NCBI GenBank assembly: GCA_033557835.1
Contig: JAWQRO010000506.1
Coordinates: 1-37,569 of the forward strand
Length of the DNA: 37,569 nucleotides
DNA from: Helochares maculicollis
Taxonomy: Eukaryota; Arthropoda; Insecta; Coleoptera; Hydrophilidae
Reading direction: 5' to 3'
Shown: positions 19,585-30,899 of the stretch, piece by piece
Position numbering within the stretch: the first letter of the stretch is position 1
Layout of the letters: every line of letters begins with the position of its first letter
The notes under the pieces: model-generated
The model's database searches: none
The model's input: only the letters and a program-made list of their open reading frames with translations
Told to the model about the DNA's origin: nothing
Translations under genes and position numbers: made by a program

Positions 19585-21044
19585 CTATAAAAAGACTCTT
19601 ACATAACGAACAATTCGTTTGACAGATGCATAAACAAAGTGAGATGTTCTTATTGAAGTCGTTGAAGATATTAAACTTACGGTTTAATTATCCACTTTTA
19701 TGCATACGTTGGTGTCCATCTTTAGTTTAATAAAAAATAGCAACAACAGTTGTATTATTTAATTTTATGATAAGAACATTTGCTATGGCTGTCATTTTTT
19801 CGAATTCTTGTTATATATCAAGATATCTTCAAAAATACACAACTGAGACTTACATAAACCCTCAAAGAGATCACAAAATATAAGAACTATATTAATGGCC
19901 GACAATCAAACAGGATGGGGTTACAAAATTATAAACCTGCAAAAGCAGAAAGTGATGAAAACCCCTTTGAAAAAGGAAATGCTAGTACAAAGCGTTGGAA
20001 AATGCAGATGGATTAAACAAAAACTGTATGCGAAATCAAATACGAATGAGTTTACGTAATATGAGATTTGTAAAAAGCAACAAAACTAAGCTGGATATTT
20101 TCAACCGCTGTTAGAGACAGAAAAAGCAATAGTTTCACAATAACGACAAATAGATTAAAAGGCTTGCGTAAGGAACATAAACAAATAATTTAATAAGTTT
20201 GCAACAATGATTTTGTGTATCCTAAAATAGAAGCAGGAATTAAAAACATTGTATATTTAGAAAGTCTCAGTAAAATACAAATCAAAATAGAAGTAGTAAA
20301 CGATATTCTAGTAAAAACAAAAAATAACGATTGCAAATAATAGACAAAAGCGTCGAAAGTAATTAAAAAAAAAACAAACTCATGAATAAAAAATCAATCA
20401 TAGAAAATGTTGTTTTAATTTGTAAAAATTGCATAGTAAAAAAAGATTACAGAGAAAAAATTAGTTAGGATGATAAATGTGAGACAAAATATGATAAATT
20501 TATGGTTGTCATTAGAGAAAATCGTAATATAAAGAAAAATATTCATAAGTATTATTTAGAAATTACAAATAGATTTGGAATTTAAGGAATTTAGCACCGT
20601 CATATTAGAGAGATCAAAAACGTCACGTGAAGAAGAATAAGAAACAATTTTATAAAAAGACCAATGTGGTAAGCGATAGAAATCTATCGTAATTTAGCCA
20701 TTAAATATGGACCCTTGAAAATCAAAAAGACCTACCTTATGAGGTGCTTAGTAAACAATATAATACATGGTTGCATGAAATAGCTTATTAAAGAAAACTG
20801 AAAAAAAGACAAACCAATTTCAGACGTAAAGTGTTCAGCTCTAAAATAAGCTTTCTAAAACTGAATTCAATAAATTGAAACAAAAGTAAATAACTTATTT
20901 AACTATTTATTTTTGCGCTTGAATAGAGGAAAATATAACGGAAAAGCGTTACATCCCAGTGCTGTACTAATACAAGTACAAGTTATCGATGATTTCAGGT
21001 GATAGTTTTAGACGACAAATTTGTCAAAATTGTTTACAAATACT
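19585..21044. other. A-rich interval, possible decayed coding remnants
   Basis: The plus strand is very A-rich. Two stretches read like worn protein (MADNQTGWGYKIINLQKQK near 19896 and DLPYEVLSKQYNTWLHEIAY near 20730), but there is no continuous frame and no family I can name. Confidence 0.3.
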
Positions 21045-21050
21045 TTTATT
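21045..21050 (-). terminator. Possible polyadenylation signal of the ETS gene
   Basis: AATAAA on the minus strand, 574 nt after the ETS stop codon. In DNA this AT-rich the hexamer is common, so this is only a candidate. Confidence 0.25.
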
Positions 21051-21623
21051 AACATTAACAGTATTTTATACATAAAATCACATAAAAACAAACAGTAGAA
21101 AACGTTAGTAAAAAAATTATGTACAATAAAATGTCTGCTTGTTCGCTGAAGGAACTTAGTAGGGTAGATACTAATTAACATGCAAGTCTGTTTTAAAAAG
21201 CGAGATAAATTGGCAAGGAGGAAATTGGCACATTCACTACTGTCTGGGAGAACATAGTTTGAAAAATGTCTTTTTGAGTCAGGTAAAAGTCACCTTATAA
21301 ACGAGTATAATCGCATTTACATTCTAGAAGTAGCTATTTTAGAATCCTGGTTTTGAACGAAAAGAAAATAAAAATAAAATTTGTACTAATATGGCCTACA
21401 TGTAAATATTACTTCTAGATCCATATGTCAATATTTATAAAAATTGAAATTAAAATTTCTTTACCGAACCAAATAACTGGCTCAAGTCCCATTAAAAAAT
21501 CAACTTAAACAAAAAACTATTTACATTAGTCAATAATATTCTATAACCTGAGTATTAAATAAATTGGAAATTGTTCGAATCGCCTTGAGAATTAAATCTA
21601 CGTTTTAATTGAAGCTAATTGGC

Positions 21624-21942
21624 TCAATTGAAAGGAGGTGTTCTGGGATCGAAAGATCCGGGAGAATAGGGCCAGTATGTTGGGGGTGGAAAGAGGCTGC
21701 TTTGAGCGTGGGGAGCTGAAGGTGGAAGGATTCCGGGAAGTTTCGATGCAGATCCTGGAGTTGCCGGATAGAGAGCTGCTCCTAGTTCGCTTTGATGCGG
21801 CTGATATTTGTGGTAGGCTGGAACCATTTCCCCTTGGCCTTGCGCTTGAGCTTGGCAGGCAGCCATCAATCCGTGAAAGTCGAATTTGTAGGCGTACCTT
21901 TTTCCATGAACTTTTGACATTATGTTCTTGTCGTAATAGTAC
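21624..21942 (-). CDS. Ets21C: ETS gene last exon: end of ETS domain and C-terminal tail
   Basis: The acceptor aatttgcag-type site (taattgcag|G) completes the split arginine 118 and reads straight into YYYDKNIMSKVHGKRYAYKF. The tail runs to TGA at 21626-21624 and is rich in Pro, Tyr, Gln and Ser. GC content is far above the surroundings, as expected of a constrained exon. The antisense strand is also open here for about 100 codons, a by-product of composition. Confidence 0.95.
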
Positions 21943-24900
21943 CTGCAATTAAATTATTGAAATTAATTGCTTGGGGTTTCACGTCTCCAAAAGGTTAACG
22001 TATATATCACATAAACATGTATAACACAATAATTAGTAGTAGACAAATAACGAAAACATATAATTTCAGTTTACTATTACATGTTGAACATTTTCAAAAT
22101 ACATTTCCAAATCAATTAATGTCACAGGTATAACGCCAATGCAAAAATTTCAGCAGATATTTCTCTTAAAATGTTTTTAAATTTTTTACTATTAAAAACC
22201 ACACTTCTTTAATTTAGAAACTTGTAATGACCTAATTTTACTGCTGCAACAAAAACAGTTGGTTTGTTTTAAATGTTGAATACATAATTGCTTTTAATAA
22301 TAGCATCGTGACAATGAAGAATTGCTCAGGAAAACAATGACTTAACAAAATATTTAACAAATCACAATCAGGTCGAAGCCGTGCATTGAAGTAGAATATA
22401 ATAAGAAGTTTGCAAAACGAAAAAAAAGAATGCATAAGAAAGGTTAGAACGTTAGGGGCAAAATTAAAATCAGGAATAGATCGCTGTTAATGAAAATAGA
22501 CATCTTAAACATATTGCAGTAACATATCTGACCATGACTGGAAAAACTTTGTTACTATTAAATAATTGGTTTGATAAGATTTGTGCTCTCGCATTATGGG
22601 TTGCATAGTTGTATACAGTTCAAATAACATATTTTGCCAATTAGTAACGGTTGGCAGTTTCTCCATTTTTCCTCAAAAAATGTAGTAGAGAGAAAATATT
22701 GTATAAGTTTTAATTGCATTTCTGTGGCTTGCACAAATCAAGTCTATATCATAAGACAGTGCGACGTTTTAAAAATGTGATATATGTTTGGCCTTCACTT
22801 TAAAAGACAAAATAAATGATGACAAAGTTGATTTACCTCTCAAAGAATATAAAACAATAAATATAAAGCTTATACCATATATAAAGTTGTGTGATGGGGG
22901 TTAAATGGAAGTAGTAATACTATAATAAAAGAATTCTGCGGGCGAGCAGCGTGGAAGCGATTTAATTAATGTGCAGAGTCCTATTTATAGACGTAAAAAT
23001 ACCGAAAAAAGTTGTCCTAACCGTAGGATTTTATGAGAGAATGGTTTGTTTTATATAACCTTGATTTTTGTTGCTTTGAAATTATCCCTATTGGCTGAAA
23101 CTTGATTCTTTCATATACGCCTCAAAATTTGTACCTCCTTCCTTGGAAAGTATTGCAAGATTTTAAGTCTGCTGATCTTTTGCAATAAAATGTCTTTATC
23201 TCTTATGGTAAAATGTATCTAACATTTCTTTTGATATATTACAATATTTTTTACAAAACCCTTCAGTACAATATATGACTCAATCCACAGTACCCCTAAA
23301 TTTCAAGAGATAATTATTAATAATTTAATGTAAAGTTTAAATTGATTAAGAAAATATTGTATCTTCGATTGAAATACTATTTGTTTGATTATATGATTCT
23401 CCAACGTTGACTCTATAAGCAATTTGAATATATGTGGAAATATAACATAAAAATATGGCAAAATAAATCAGTCACACTTTTGATTCATTCGTCCACTGCT
23501 GAGCCAAGCGGACCAAGTAGCTCAGTGATACGATTATCCTATACAAAGTGCCAGTATCGGACTATTGAAAAGAAATCAAATCACATTAACCAGCATATTC
23601 TACCTTTTGTAAGTAGTTACATGTAAACATAGGTGTATATTAAAATTTACTATTTTTAATTTTAAAACGAAAGAAGGTTCTCTTCCTTCTTAGTATAGGA
23701 AAAGGGAAATGTGATAATATCTTTTGGCAAAAGAAATTCTGATCACTTATCACCACCTACTAACGATGTATTATCGCGATATAGTTATAATCTCAATGAC
23801 TTATTTTCACAAAATCGATATATCACCAACTAAGCAATGAAAATGCTAACAAAAACAACGAAAGTGAGGCTACCCTGTTTCTGGACCAAATAACTAATGA
23901 AAAAGTAGCTCCTATCTACTTACATAATGTCAATAGCTTGATAATTGAAGAAAAAATTACAGTTCAGAAATTCATGGCTCAATAAAAAATTAGTCATTAA
24001 AAATTAGCAAAAATCTCAAGAGGTCTGTAAAAACTTAAATAAATTTTACAAAGAAAATAAGGTAGACTATCACTCTTTCCAAAACTCGTATAATAAACCA
24101 TTATAAATATTAATTAAAAAACAACCTTTTTCCCTCACTATTGATGAAATACTAGACGAATTAGAAAATCTAAATTACGAATCTATTACAGTTGCTCGCT
24201 TTCTCAACCGAGTAAAACAGTCCCTGCCAATATGTGCAGTATTATTAACCGCAAGTGAAGCAACAAATCATATTTCGAAATTGCAGAGTCTAGCATAATG
24301 CAAAAGTGTCGTAAAAACTCCTAGAAAATCAACAGGATTACCTGCTACCGATGCCAAAATTTTGAACCTACTAAAACCTCTTGTTCTATGAAACCTCGAT
24401 GCAATAGTTACATTGAAAATCATGAACTAAACAAATATCTCAAGAAATCCACAGACAAACCAATGTGTTTAAATTGCCACCATTCCGCAAACAACCAGGG
24501 GTGCTATCACCACAAAATATTGCAACAACAATAACGCTCGTCAAACAATCATCAGAAAATTAATACCAAGCCTACAAGAACACCCGCTCATATTTTGCAT
24601 ATACAATTATCGAACTGATCAAACAAATTATTCTTCCTTTTTTGCCACAATAAAATATTTTCAACCAATCCAACTCAAAAATTATTACAGGATTTCACAC
24701 TACTAAACTGGAGTATAAATGGTAACAAACCACAAAGGTCCTTATTAATAGCCTTCCTTGCTAGATATACAAAAGTCTCCGAATCTAGAACTCATATATA
24801 GCAAGAACTTAAAAAAATATTACGAAAAAATTAATCTATGGCCAAGTGCTGCTCTGTGACAATTTGGACGTACGAATATATACGCACGAATGAAAAGAAA

Positions 24901-27900
24901 ACTACCACAAAATTTACTAAACTTGTCCGACCAACCCAGGGTAGTACCAAGGAGCCATAATTTCTTATTATGACTCTAGTAGCTCAATTACTTACAATAC
25001 CAAAACCATGCATTATTAATGTTTTTTCGTGATCTGGTTTACTAAATTTTAAAAAGCTTTAGTTTTACATCTAAGGCGAATTAAATTGAAATTTGGAATA
25101 GGTATGACCAGTCCTTATAAACTGGATACATAAGCAATATGTATTAAGCTTAGTTAAACAAAAGAAAGTATAAATAATTTAAAACTTGCACATAAGGACA
25201 ATGTTTGGAATAGCTTTCATACACAATTTTTTGGTGAAAATATTCCTATTTACATTTACATGTACAATTTTACATGAAAAGTTTTGCTAAATGCTAATTT
25301 TTATTTAATTAATACGTAACTGTATTAAATATGGGACACATATTCTAATTCTTTTAAGCTCTGTTTTTACAAAGATTCTGTCTTTAATGATCAACTCTTT
25401 TAATTAGGGAAAAACTTTGGCGTCCGTATTTTATTTACTTTTCATTGTTTGGATGATATCTAAGCAACGGATGAAGCTGCTAAATTTTTGCTAAAATTAA
25501 ATATCAGCATAAGTAGTCTAAAGTGACAAAACAAAAATTCTCGCTTAAGTTTTTAATTTTTGCCAACATTTTATAATTCTGTTTGTATGACTTGTTGATA
25601 TTCTAAATTTTACTACAAAATTTCAAATTTTTCATTATATTTAATGTTTCCTTACGTTCTAGAAGTGCCGCTACATATTCTATTTTTTTCTTCTCGCATA
25701 TTTAATTCTCTTCTGACGTAAATTTGCTCTGCTATTAAATATTGTATTTCCCAAAACAGCATTTGTTACAAGTTTTAAAAATTTGCAGCAACAAATTGAC
25801 TTATAACACACCGCTAACTTAACAATGAAATCAAATTACTCAACTCAACTTCTTAGCATTAATATGTTTTCCATTCTGCAAGGAAGTTTTAATAACCAAA
25901 AGATTTCCATAGAAAACTAGGTGCAACAACAGCAACTAACATAATAAAAACGTAAAACGCCAAAATATTACATTTCTGCTTAGTTTCAGATTCTTACATG
26001 GATTTTGATTGTATAATCCGCTATTAAATTATTGGTGTTATACTTGTAACGATAAGAGAGCGTTAATTAAAGGTTCTCCAAGTTTGATTTATATGATGTA
26101 ATTTAATAAAACAAAAATCTCTTTCATAGTTTTGTATGTATGCGACTTATAACAGTTTATTCTGATATTTAGACCTTAAAGTCTTTGTGAAGTATAAAAA
26201 GTACGGCTGAGGCATCATATATCTATGCCAAATCAAGTCAATAACTTTTAAATTTCTCAGTAACTATCATTCTTATACATTATATCTGGAGTATACAAAA
26301 AGAAAATGTGTGGAGTGTCGCCACTGATTGTTTCCGTATACATGTATAACATAACAGTACTGGCCGATATATTACCACAATTTGTGTGATGCAGAAATCA
26401 AACTCAAATATAATATTTTTTTCCTTTATCTTAATTCCTTGAAGAAAACGCGATTAGATTGGCTGAAACGTGAAGCGACTTCTTTATTTTCTCTTCATTT
26501 ACAGCAACAAAAATTTACGCAGTGGATAAATATATGACCTCTTACATTTATTAGCATTTAGGAAATCAATACACTATGTAGAGTCAAGTCTACATTTCCT
26601 TTGTATACTCAGCATTTAAGTGCAAACTTTAGTTGAGAGTTCAAATTTTCAGTTTTGGTAAAGATGTAATTTTTCTTTATTCCAGGGCATACTTAACTTA
26701 TACATGCTAAATAAATCTTACTGGAACAGCGATCGAGTCAGCGACTTCATATAATAATACATGAGTTTATAAAGCTTTTAGATTTTAACATTGTTACGTT
26801 AACTAGATTCTAGGCATGCTATGTTCCTGGAATTAATATAATTAACTAGTTTATTTTTTATTTAATTTACAGGATCTCTTGCACATTTTCTAAAGTTTTA
26901 AAATAGCTGAACGTGAAGTATATGTAAACTTTATAACATCCTGAATTTCTAGAAGCGTAATTGATCCTAAATCTTCGAAAAGTTTACGAATCAATAATAA
27001 TTTATTGCCAATTTATATACAAACAGTCGATCTTAAATTCAAGTTGCTGCATATGTCTTCGTATTCTCAAGTGAATTCTTTATATTATTAAGAGGTTTTT
27101 TCGTATATTTAAGATTCTTTATTTTATTCACGATGAGCTTCATTCAAAATCGAACCATTTGAAAAGTTTAGAAATTGTCTCAATCTATGAAGTCACAAAT
27201 CTAGAACTACTACCTTCGAGCAGACGTATGTTCATTTTCCCCATAACTCAGCGATATCATATTATAGTTTCAATATACATAGAAAGGACTGTCCGGGTAC
27301 ATTTGGGAGATTTAAGACAGGACAAAATGCAACGCAATCTCGCTGAATCGCTGTTTTAAGTACCCCTTTAGATACAGCTTGTGATATGTTGAGGATGTTG
27401 TGACAAAACTCTTGCTATATCCACAGATACATATTGCCCTGTTAAAACAAGAGCTCATAGAGAACTTGCATCACTCTTTTGATCTTAATTTTCGTTGCAT
27501 CCTTATTTTTCAATGTATGAGTGTAAAAATTTAAACCTGGGAGTTGCTTTAAGTCTCCCAAGACACGTTTTAACATGCATTGGGAAAAATCTGTTCTTCG
27601 CTATGTGTGTAAAACTTAAGATTGTGATGTATAAAGCACCTATTTGGTCCGGAAGATTTGTTTCCAGTATCTTCTTTACCTTCAAATTCATCCTACATTT
27701 TTGCTAGGTTTTTTGTCATTATCGCATGCAACTCGCTGGCAGTATTTAAACCACTAACTTAAGTTAACGAAATTGAAACATGTTTCGGATAACAGATACT
27801 TCATATTGTCTACAAATAGGAATGTAAAAGTACATAATATATTAGGTTCACATGAAATTGCTGTTATACGGTCACTGACAAATAAGCCGTTGTTGGCAAT

Positions 27901-30149
27901 ATTGTTTATTATTTTTATTCTTTGTTGTATTGTTCTCGTATTAATTTACTTGCCCACAATCTTTTTCTTACAAATTTTATATTTTTAGTCCTCTATACAA
28001 CATGGTGTCAACCGAGAATTTAAGCGTAGTTTTTTCTGCTTTGGATCAGGTACCATTAATAAAAGAACCGTCAGATTTTGGTTCTCTAAACTTCGTACAG
28101 GTGATACCAGCCTTAAAATCAAGCTTGGTAGAAGACCGAAATCTATTATTGAGAAAATGGAATTAAAAAATATTGCCAAGTCTAAATATTCGACAATCGG
28201 CAACAGAGCTTGGAATTTCTCATTTCACCATACTTAGACATTTGGATGGCATTGGAAAAGGGAAAAAGCTGAATAAATCGATTACACATGAATTGACAGA
28301 TATACAATAGAGAGGACGATCTGAAGTCGCATCATCTTTATTGTTAAGGAACAACCAAGAGTTATTTTTGAATCCGGTTGTCACTTTGGACGAAAGATGG
28401 ATGCTTTACATTATCTCCAAAGAAAAGTAATGCTCACTGTATGTAGGTATGCAAAAGGAATAATCCATAGATCATTTCGTAAACCAGGTGAATCAATAAA
28501 GGCGGAAACAAACTGTAACAAAATAGACATGTTTCAAAAACTCAAGAATAAAGATGGCAATTTAGTGTACCGACTCAGATCTTACTTCATGATAACGCAC
28601 GACTACATGCGTCACAACTGGGGCCTCTAAAAATGCAGATTTCTGCAAACACGGAATGTATTCATCGACAACCCCTTGGCAAAGCATCGTTGCTGTAAAT
28701 GGCGGTTATTTTAATTAATAAATAGTTACGTAAATAAAATAATCGTATTTTTATTTGTCAATAAAAATCGGAAATTACATGTGAACCAACTTAATATATA
28801 TATATTTTAGTGTAGGTATGTATAGTTTATCTATAGAATAGGTAAATTTTTAAAAATTGAATATCATAAATATATGCAGGATTCTTAATGTTTTTGAAAA
28901 AGCTTACCTGAGCGCCCTGCTGAGTTTGTCATAGTTCATGTTCGGTTTAGATTTCCTTTCGCCCCATCTACGCGCCACTTCGTCAGGATCTGTGAGTTTG
29001 AATTCGCCATTGGTGCCTTCCCACGTTATACAAGCTGCGTTCGCCGAATCGCCGAGTAGTTCGAGGAGGAACTGCCAGAGCTGGATCTGCCCAGAGCCCT
29101 GGGCGACCAATCGACTCGAGGCCGCATTCAGCAACTGGTAAGGATCTGAAAGGAAGACAAAAATATTAGGCAGCCATAATGCACTTTGCGGTTTCTCTAC
29201 GCTTTTGCTTTATTCTTTATTTATCGCTTTTTGTCTGAGAAAGACCAAATTCAACTGTTAGACAGGCCGGTTTCAGCTTGGTTTGTAATACTTGGAATAA
29301 CGACTAACGTTTGTGAGACTTTCTTTGTCTCATACCTAATACATTATATAGATTTATGTTGTTAATAAACGTTTAAAAACTGTTGATGTATGGCTTAATG
29401 TAAAACTATCTTCAACATTAAAATGAGAAGTTTGCTAGTAAATTTAATATCTAAAAATTTTCACAAAGACTAAAAATAAATGTTATACAAATATACGAAT
29501 TTAATCTCATATGTTTTATGTACTATAAAATGTGCTGTATTAAATATTTTAATTTCTAGGGTTGCCATACATAAAACTAAATGCTATATCAGAAATATTT
29601 AATATATTAACATCTTGCCAAAACAAGCATCAAATAAACATCTTTAGTAGAAATACAGAAGCTTAGTCGAATTTAATACCTATTTAATTAGCGATCAAAC
29701 TCGCTGTCGCATCAAAAACACAAGAAATTTTGCATAGTTATAATCCATATAGTGCAATATTCTAAGTGGTTTGTCTTATTTCTTGAGGTAGATAAATAAA
29801 AATTTAAATCAGTTAAAAACAAATTTGCTAGACCATTTTGTAGATGTATATTTACAAACTCGTAAATTTACAGCGAGTAGACGATAACAATTGAAGTTGA
29901 TTGAATTCGCTTTTAAAAATACATTTTAAAAATTGTAGCATTCATCTAGTAGTAGAAAATATAATTTAAAATTACTAGCGACAAATTTGCACTCACTATT
30001 GAGAGACAGAAAAACATAAAATGAGTTCAAGTACCATTGTAAAGCATAGTGCTGGTATGATGTAATTTGTGATGCACAGAATGTGACCGAACAGCCAGTC
30101 TTCTAGCCACCAGAAACTCTTCTGCAGAGCATCCAGGCAGCCTCCACAT
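21624..30149 (-). CDS. Ets21C: ETS-domain transcription factor, ERG/FLI1 subfamily, Ets21C-like
   Basis: A nuclear sequence-specific DNA-binding protein; ETS proteins bind GGAA/T sites through a winged helix-turn-helix. Exons are 30149-30035 (candidate), 29145-28908 and 21942-21624, phases matching, 672 nt (223 aa plus stop). The ETS domain spans about residues 58-142: IQLWQFLLELL, then WEGTNGEFKL, DPDEVARRWGERK, the recognition helix NMNYDKLSRALRYYYDKNI and KVHGKRYAYKFDFHG. The GSGQIQLWQ lead and this helix place it in the ERG/FLI1/FEV subfamily. The following GLMAACQAQAQG and an end in PFN recall Drosophila Ets21C; Ets65A is the alternative. The Pro/Tyr-rich tail (PPPTYWPYSPGSF) may be a regulatory region. 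No Pointed domain is in this model. Ets21C is known to have long and short isoforms, and this would be a short one. Confidence 0.85.
23840..24960 (+). mobile_element. Jockey-clade LINE remnant: ORF1 (gag-like) and start of the endonuclease
   Basis: On the plus strand, with stops and frame changes: VAPIYLHNVNSLIIEEKIT (about 23905-23960), an early gag motif of jockey elements; then a zinc-knuckle region at about 24343-24520 starting CYRCQNFEPTKTSCSMKPRC and continuing with CLNCHHSANNQGCYHHK; then DFTLLNWSINGNKPQRSLL (about 24692-24748), matching the 'LK.L.WN.NGL' start of the apurinic-type endonuclease of ORF2. The ORF2 reverse transcriptase is absent, so the element is 3'-truncated or deleted. 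ORF1 zinc knuckles bind nucleic acid in related elements. Confidence 0.7.
27842..28791 (+). mobile_element. Mariner remnant G (SETMAR/cecropia-like) with terminal repeats
   Basis: About 950 bp in the ETS intron. The left end starts TTAGGTTCACATG after a TA at 27840-27841; the right end (about 28770-28791) reads CATGTGAACCAAC, its inverted match, before a TA. Plus-strand transposase in shifting frames: SGTINKRTVRFWFSKLRTGD (about 28046-28105), IRQSATELGISHFTILRHLD (about 28187-28245), EVASSLLLRNNQELFLNPVV (about 28323-28382), the first Asp as TLDERWMLY (about 28383-28410), a KGIIHRSFRKPGES block (about 28455-28500) and HDNARLHASQL (about 28591-28622). The C-terminal third with the last Asp is missing. 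Dead copy. Confidence 0.82.
28792..28807. repeat. Short (TA)n tract at the right end of mariner G
   Basis: A run of TA units directly after the element end, as also seen for mariner D. Confidence 0.8.
28908..29145 (-). CDS. Ets21C: ETS gene exon with the N-terminal two thirds of the ETS domain
   Basis: The acceptor is ttcctttcag|AT and the donor GCTCAG|GTAAGC. It encodes (D)PYQLLNAASSRL, then GSGQIQLWQFLLELL, ITWEGTNGEFKL, DPDEVARRWGERK and NMNYDKLSRAL. The DPYQ...SSRL lead-in is also present in ERG-family proteins just before the ETS domain. The first codon is split: a G from the previous exon gives aspartate 39. Confidence 0.96.
30035..30149 (-). CDS. Candidate first coding exon of the short ETS isoform
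   Basis: The ATG at 30149-30147 has a favourable context (GCAGCCATGT). It opens 38 codons (MWRLPGCSAEEFLVARRLAV, then RSHSVHHKLHHTSTMLYN) and ends with one base at AATG|GTACTT. That base plus AT of the next exon gives the expected aspartate of DPYQ, so the phase fits. The block is GC-richer than its flanks. The N-terminus itself is not one I recognise, and the donor is only moderate (no G at +5). The alternative is that the true upstream exon lies elsewhere. Confidence 0.42.
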
Positions 30150-30157
30150 GGCTGCCT
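30135..30157 (-). promoter_or_regulatory. Hairpin with the proposed ETS start codon in its loop
   Basis: AGGCAGCC and GGCTGCCT are perfect 8-bp arms around a 7-nt loop, ATGTGGA on the minus strand, which begins with the proposed start codon. A 5-codon upstream ORF (ATG at 30173) ends with TAG at 30158-30156, six nucleotides before that ATG, and its stop overlaps the stem. Confidence 0.45.
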
Positions 30158-30392
30158 AGTATTTATCACTCATTGTACAAAAACCACAATTGCACTAATG
30201 TTTACATTGTTTCAAAACTAATTAATAGATACGCGAAGAATCGTTTTATATTTTGAAACTTTTAGATCACACTAAATTTCCAACTCTGCTTCAAAATTTG
30301 GCCGAACTTCAAGGACAATGTTCAGGTTAATTGAAACGGACACACAAACACTTTGCTTAACTCAACAACGAGTAACGAAGAAGTGTGAACAT

Positions 30393-30397
30393 ACTGA
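30393..30397 (-). promoter_or_regulatory. Initiator-like TCAGT, possible ETS transcription start
   Basis: CTATCAGTATG on the minus strand matches the arthropod initiator TCAGTY core, with A at 30395 as +1. The predicted 5' UTR would be 246 nt. No TATA box is seen 25-35 nt upstream. The upstream sequence (30400-30520) is GC-richer and contains CpGs, consistent with a promoter. Confidence 0.35.
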
Positions 30398-30839
30398 TAG
30401 TGGCCACGCGGACGATTGACATTTCTGAAAGCACCGCGACGGTATCGCAGACCCTCCCCTATGTCCGTATTGCGCAGCTTAAGGGGTGGTTGGGAACTAA
30501 ATCCTCGTTATCCCTTTTATTACCATTTTATTGGGAATCACTTGCTGTGTTTAAGTAATGATATGCAATTTGAGCGCAATTTTTTTAAGATACAAGCAAT
30601 TCAATCAAAAATAACGCCACAAGTTGGCATTATGTACACATCATATGTGTAAATTAGTAATAGTGAAATAAGTTATAATATTGCGTTATCAGGTTGTTAC
30701 TTTTGAAAAAGCCTAGCTAAGATTTCAATTGAAGAATTGAAGGACCTTTTAAACAAATCTCCCCCCTTTCTTATGATTCTGCGCCTTTGGCATATTATTG
30801 GACTGTCGTAGTCACGTGCTTTCATCTGCTCCGGTAGGA

Positions 30840-30890
30840 AGTACTTCGCCTTGTTTCCTTCCTTCCTTCCTTTACTTCCTTCCTTTGTTG
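30840..30890. repeat. CCTT tandem repeat
   Basis: Consecutive CCTT units (CCTTCCTTCCTTCCTT and variants) form a pyrimidine-rich tract; the minus strand reads GGAA repeatedly. Such GGAA arrays contain the core recognised by ETS proteins. Confidence 0.8.
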
Positions 30891-30899
30891 GCCCATGCA

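Larger units (their letters stand above)
21943..28907 (-). other. ETS gene last intron (7.0 kb)
   Basis: The donor is GCTCAG|GTAAGC and the acceptor taattgcag. It contains the 5' part of a jockey-type LINE (23840-24960) and mariner G (27842-28791). The rest (21.95-23.84 and 24.96-27.84 kb) is AT-rich and carries no element I recognise. Confidence 0.9.

Noticed and set aside
21638..21952. 104-codon plus-strand frame over the ETS last exon
   Set aside because: It is the antisense of a GC-rich coding exon and has no homology of its own.
30416..30652. Plus-strand frame with GWELNPRYPFYY, which resembles spurious ORFs seen over RNA genes
   Set aside because: I could not fold a tRNA or other RNA there. 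The block is better explained as the CpG-richer promoter side of the ETS gene.
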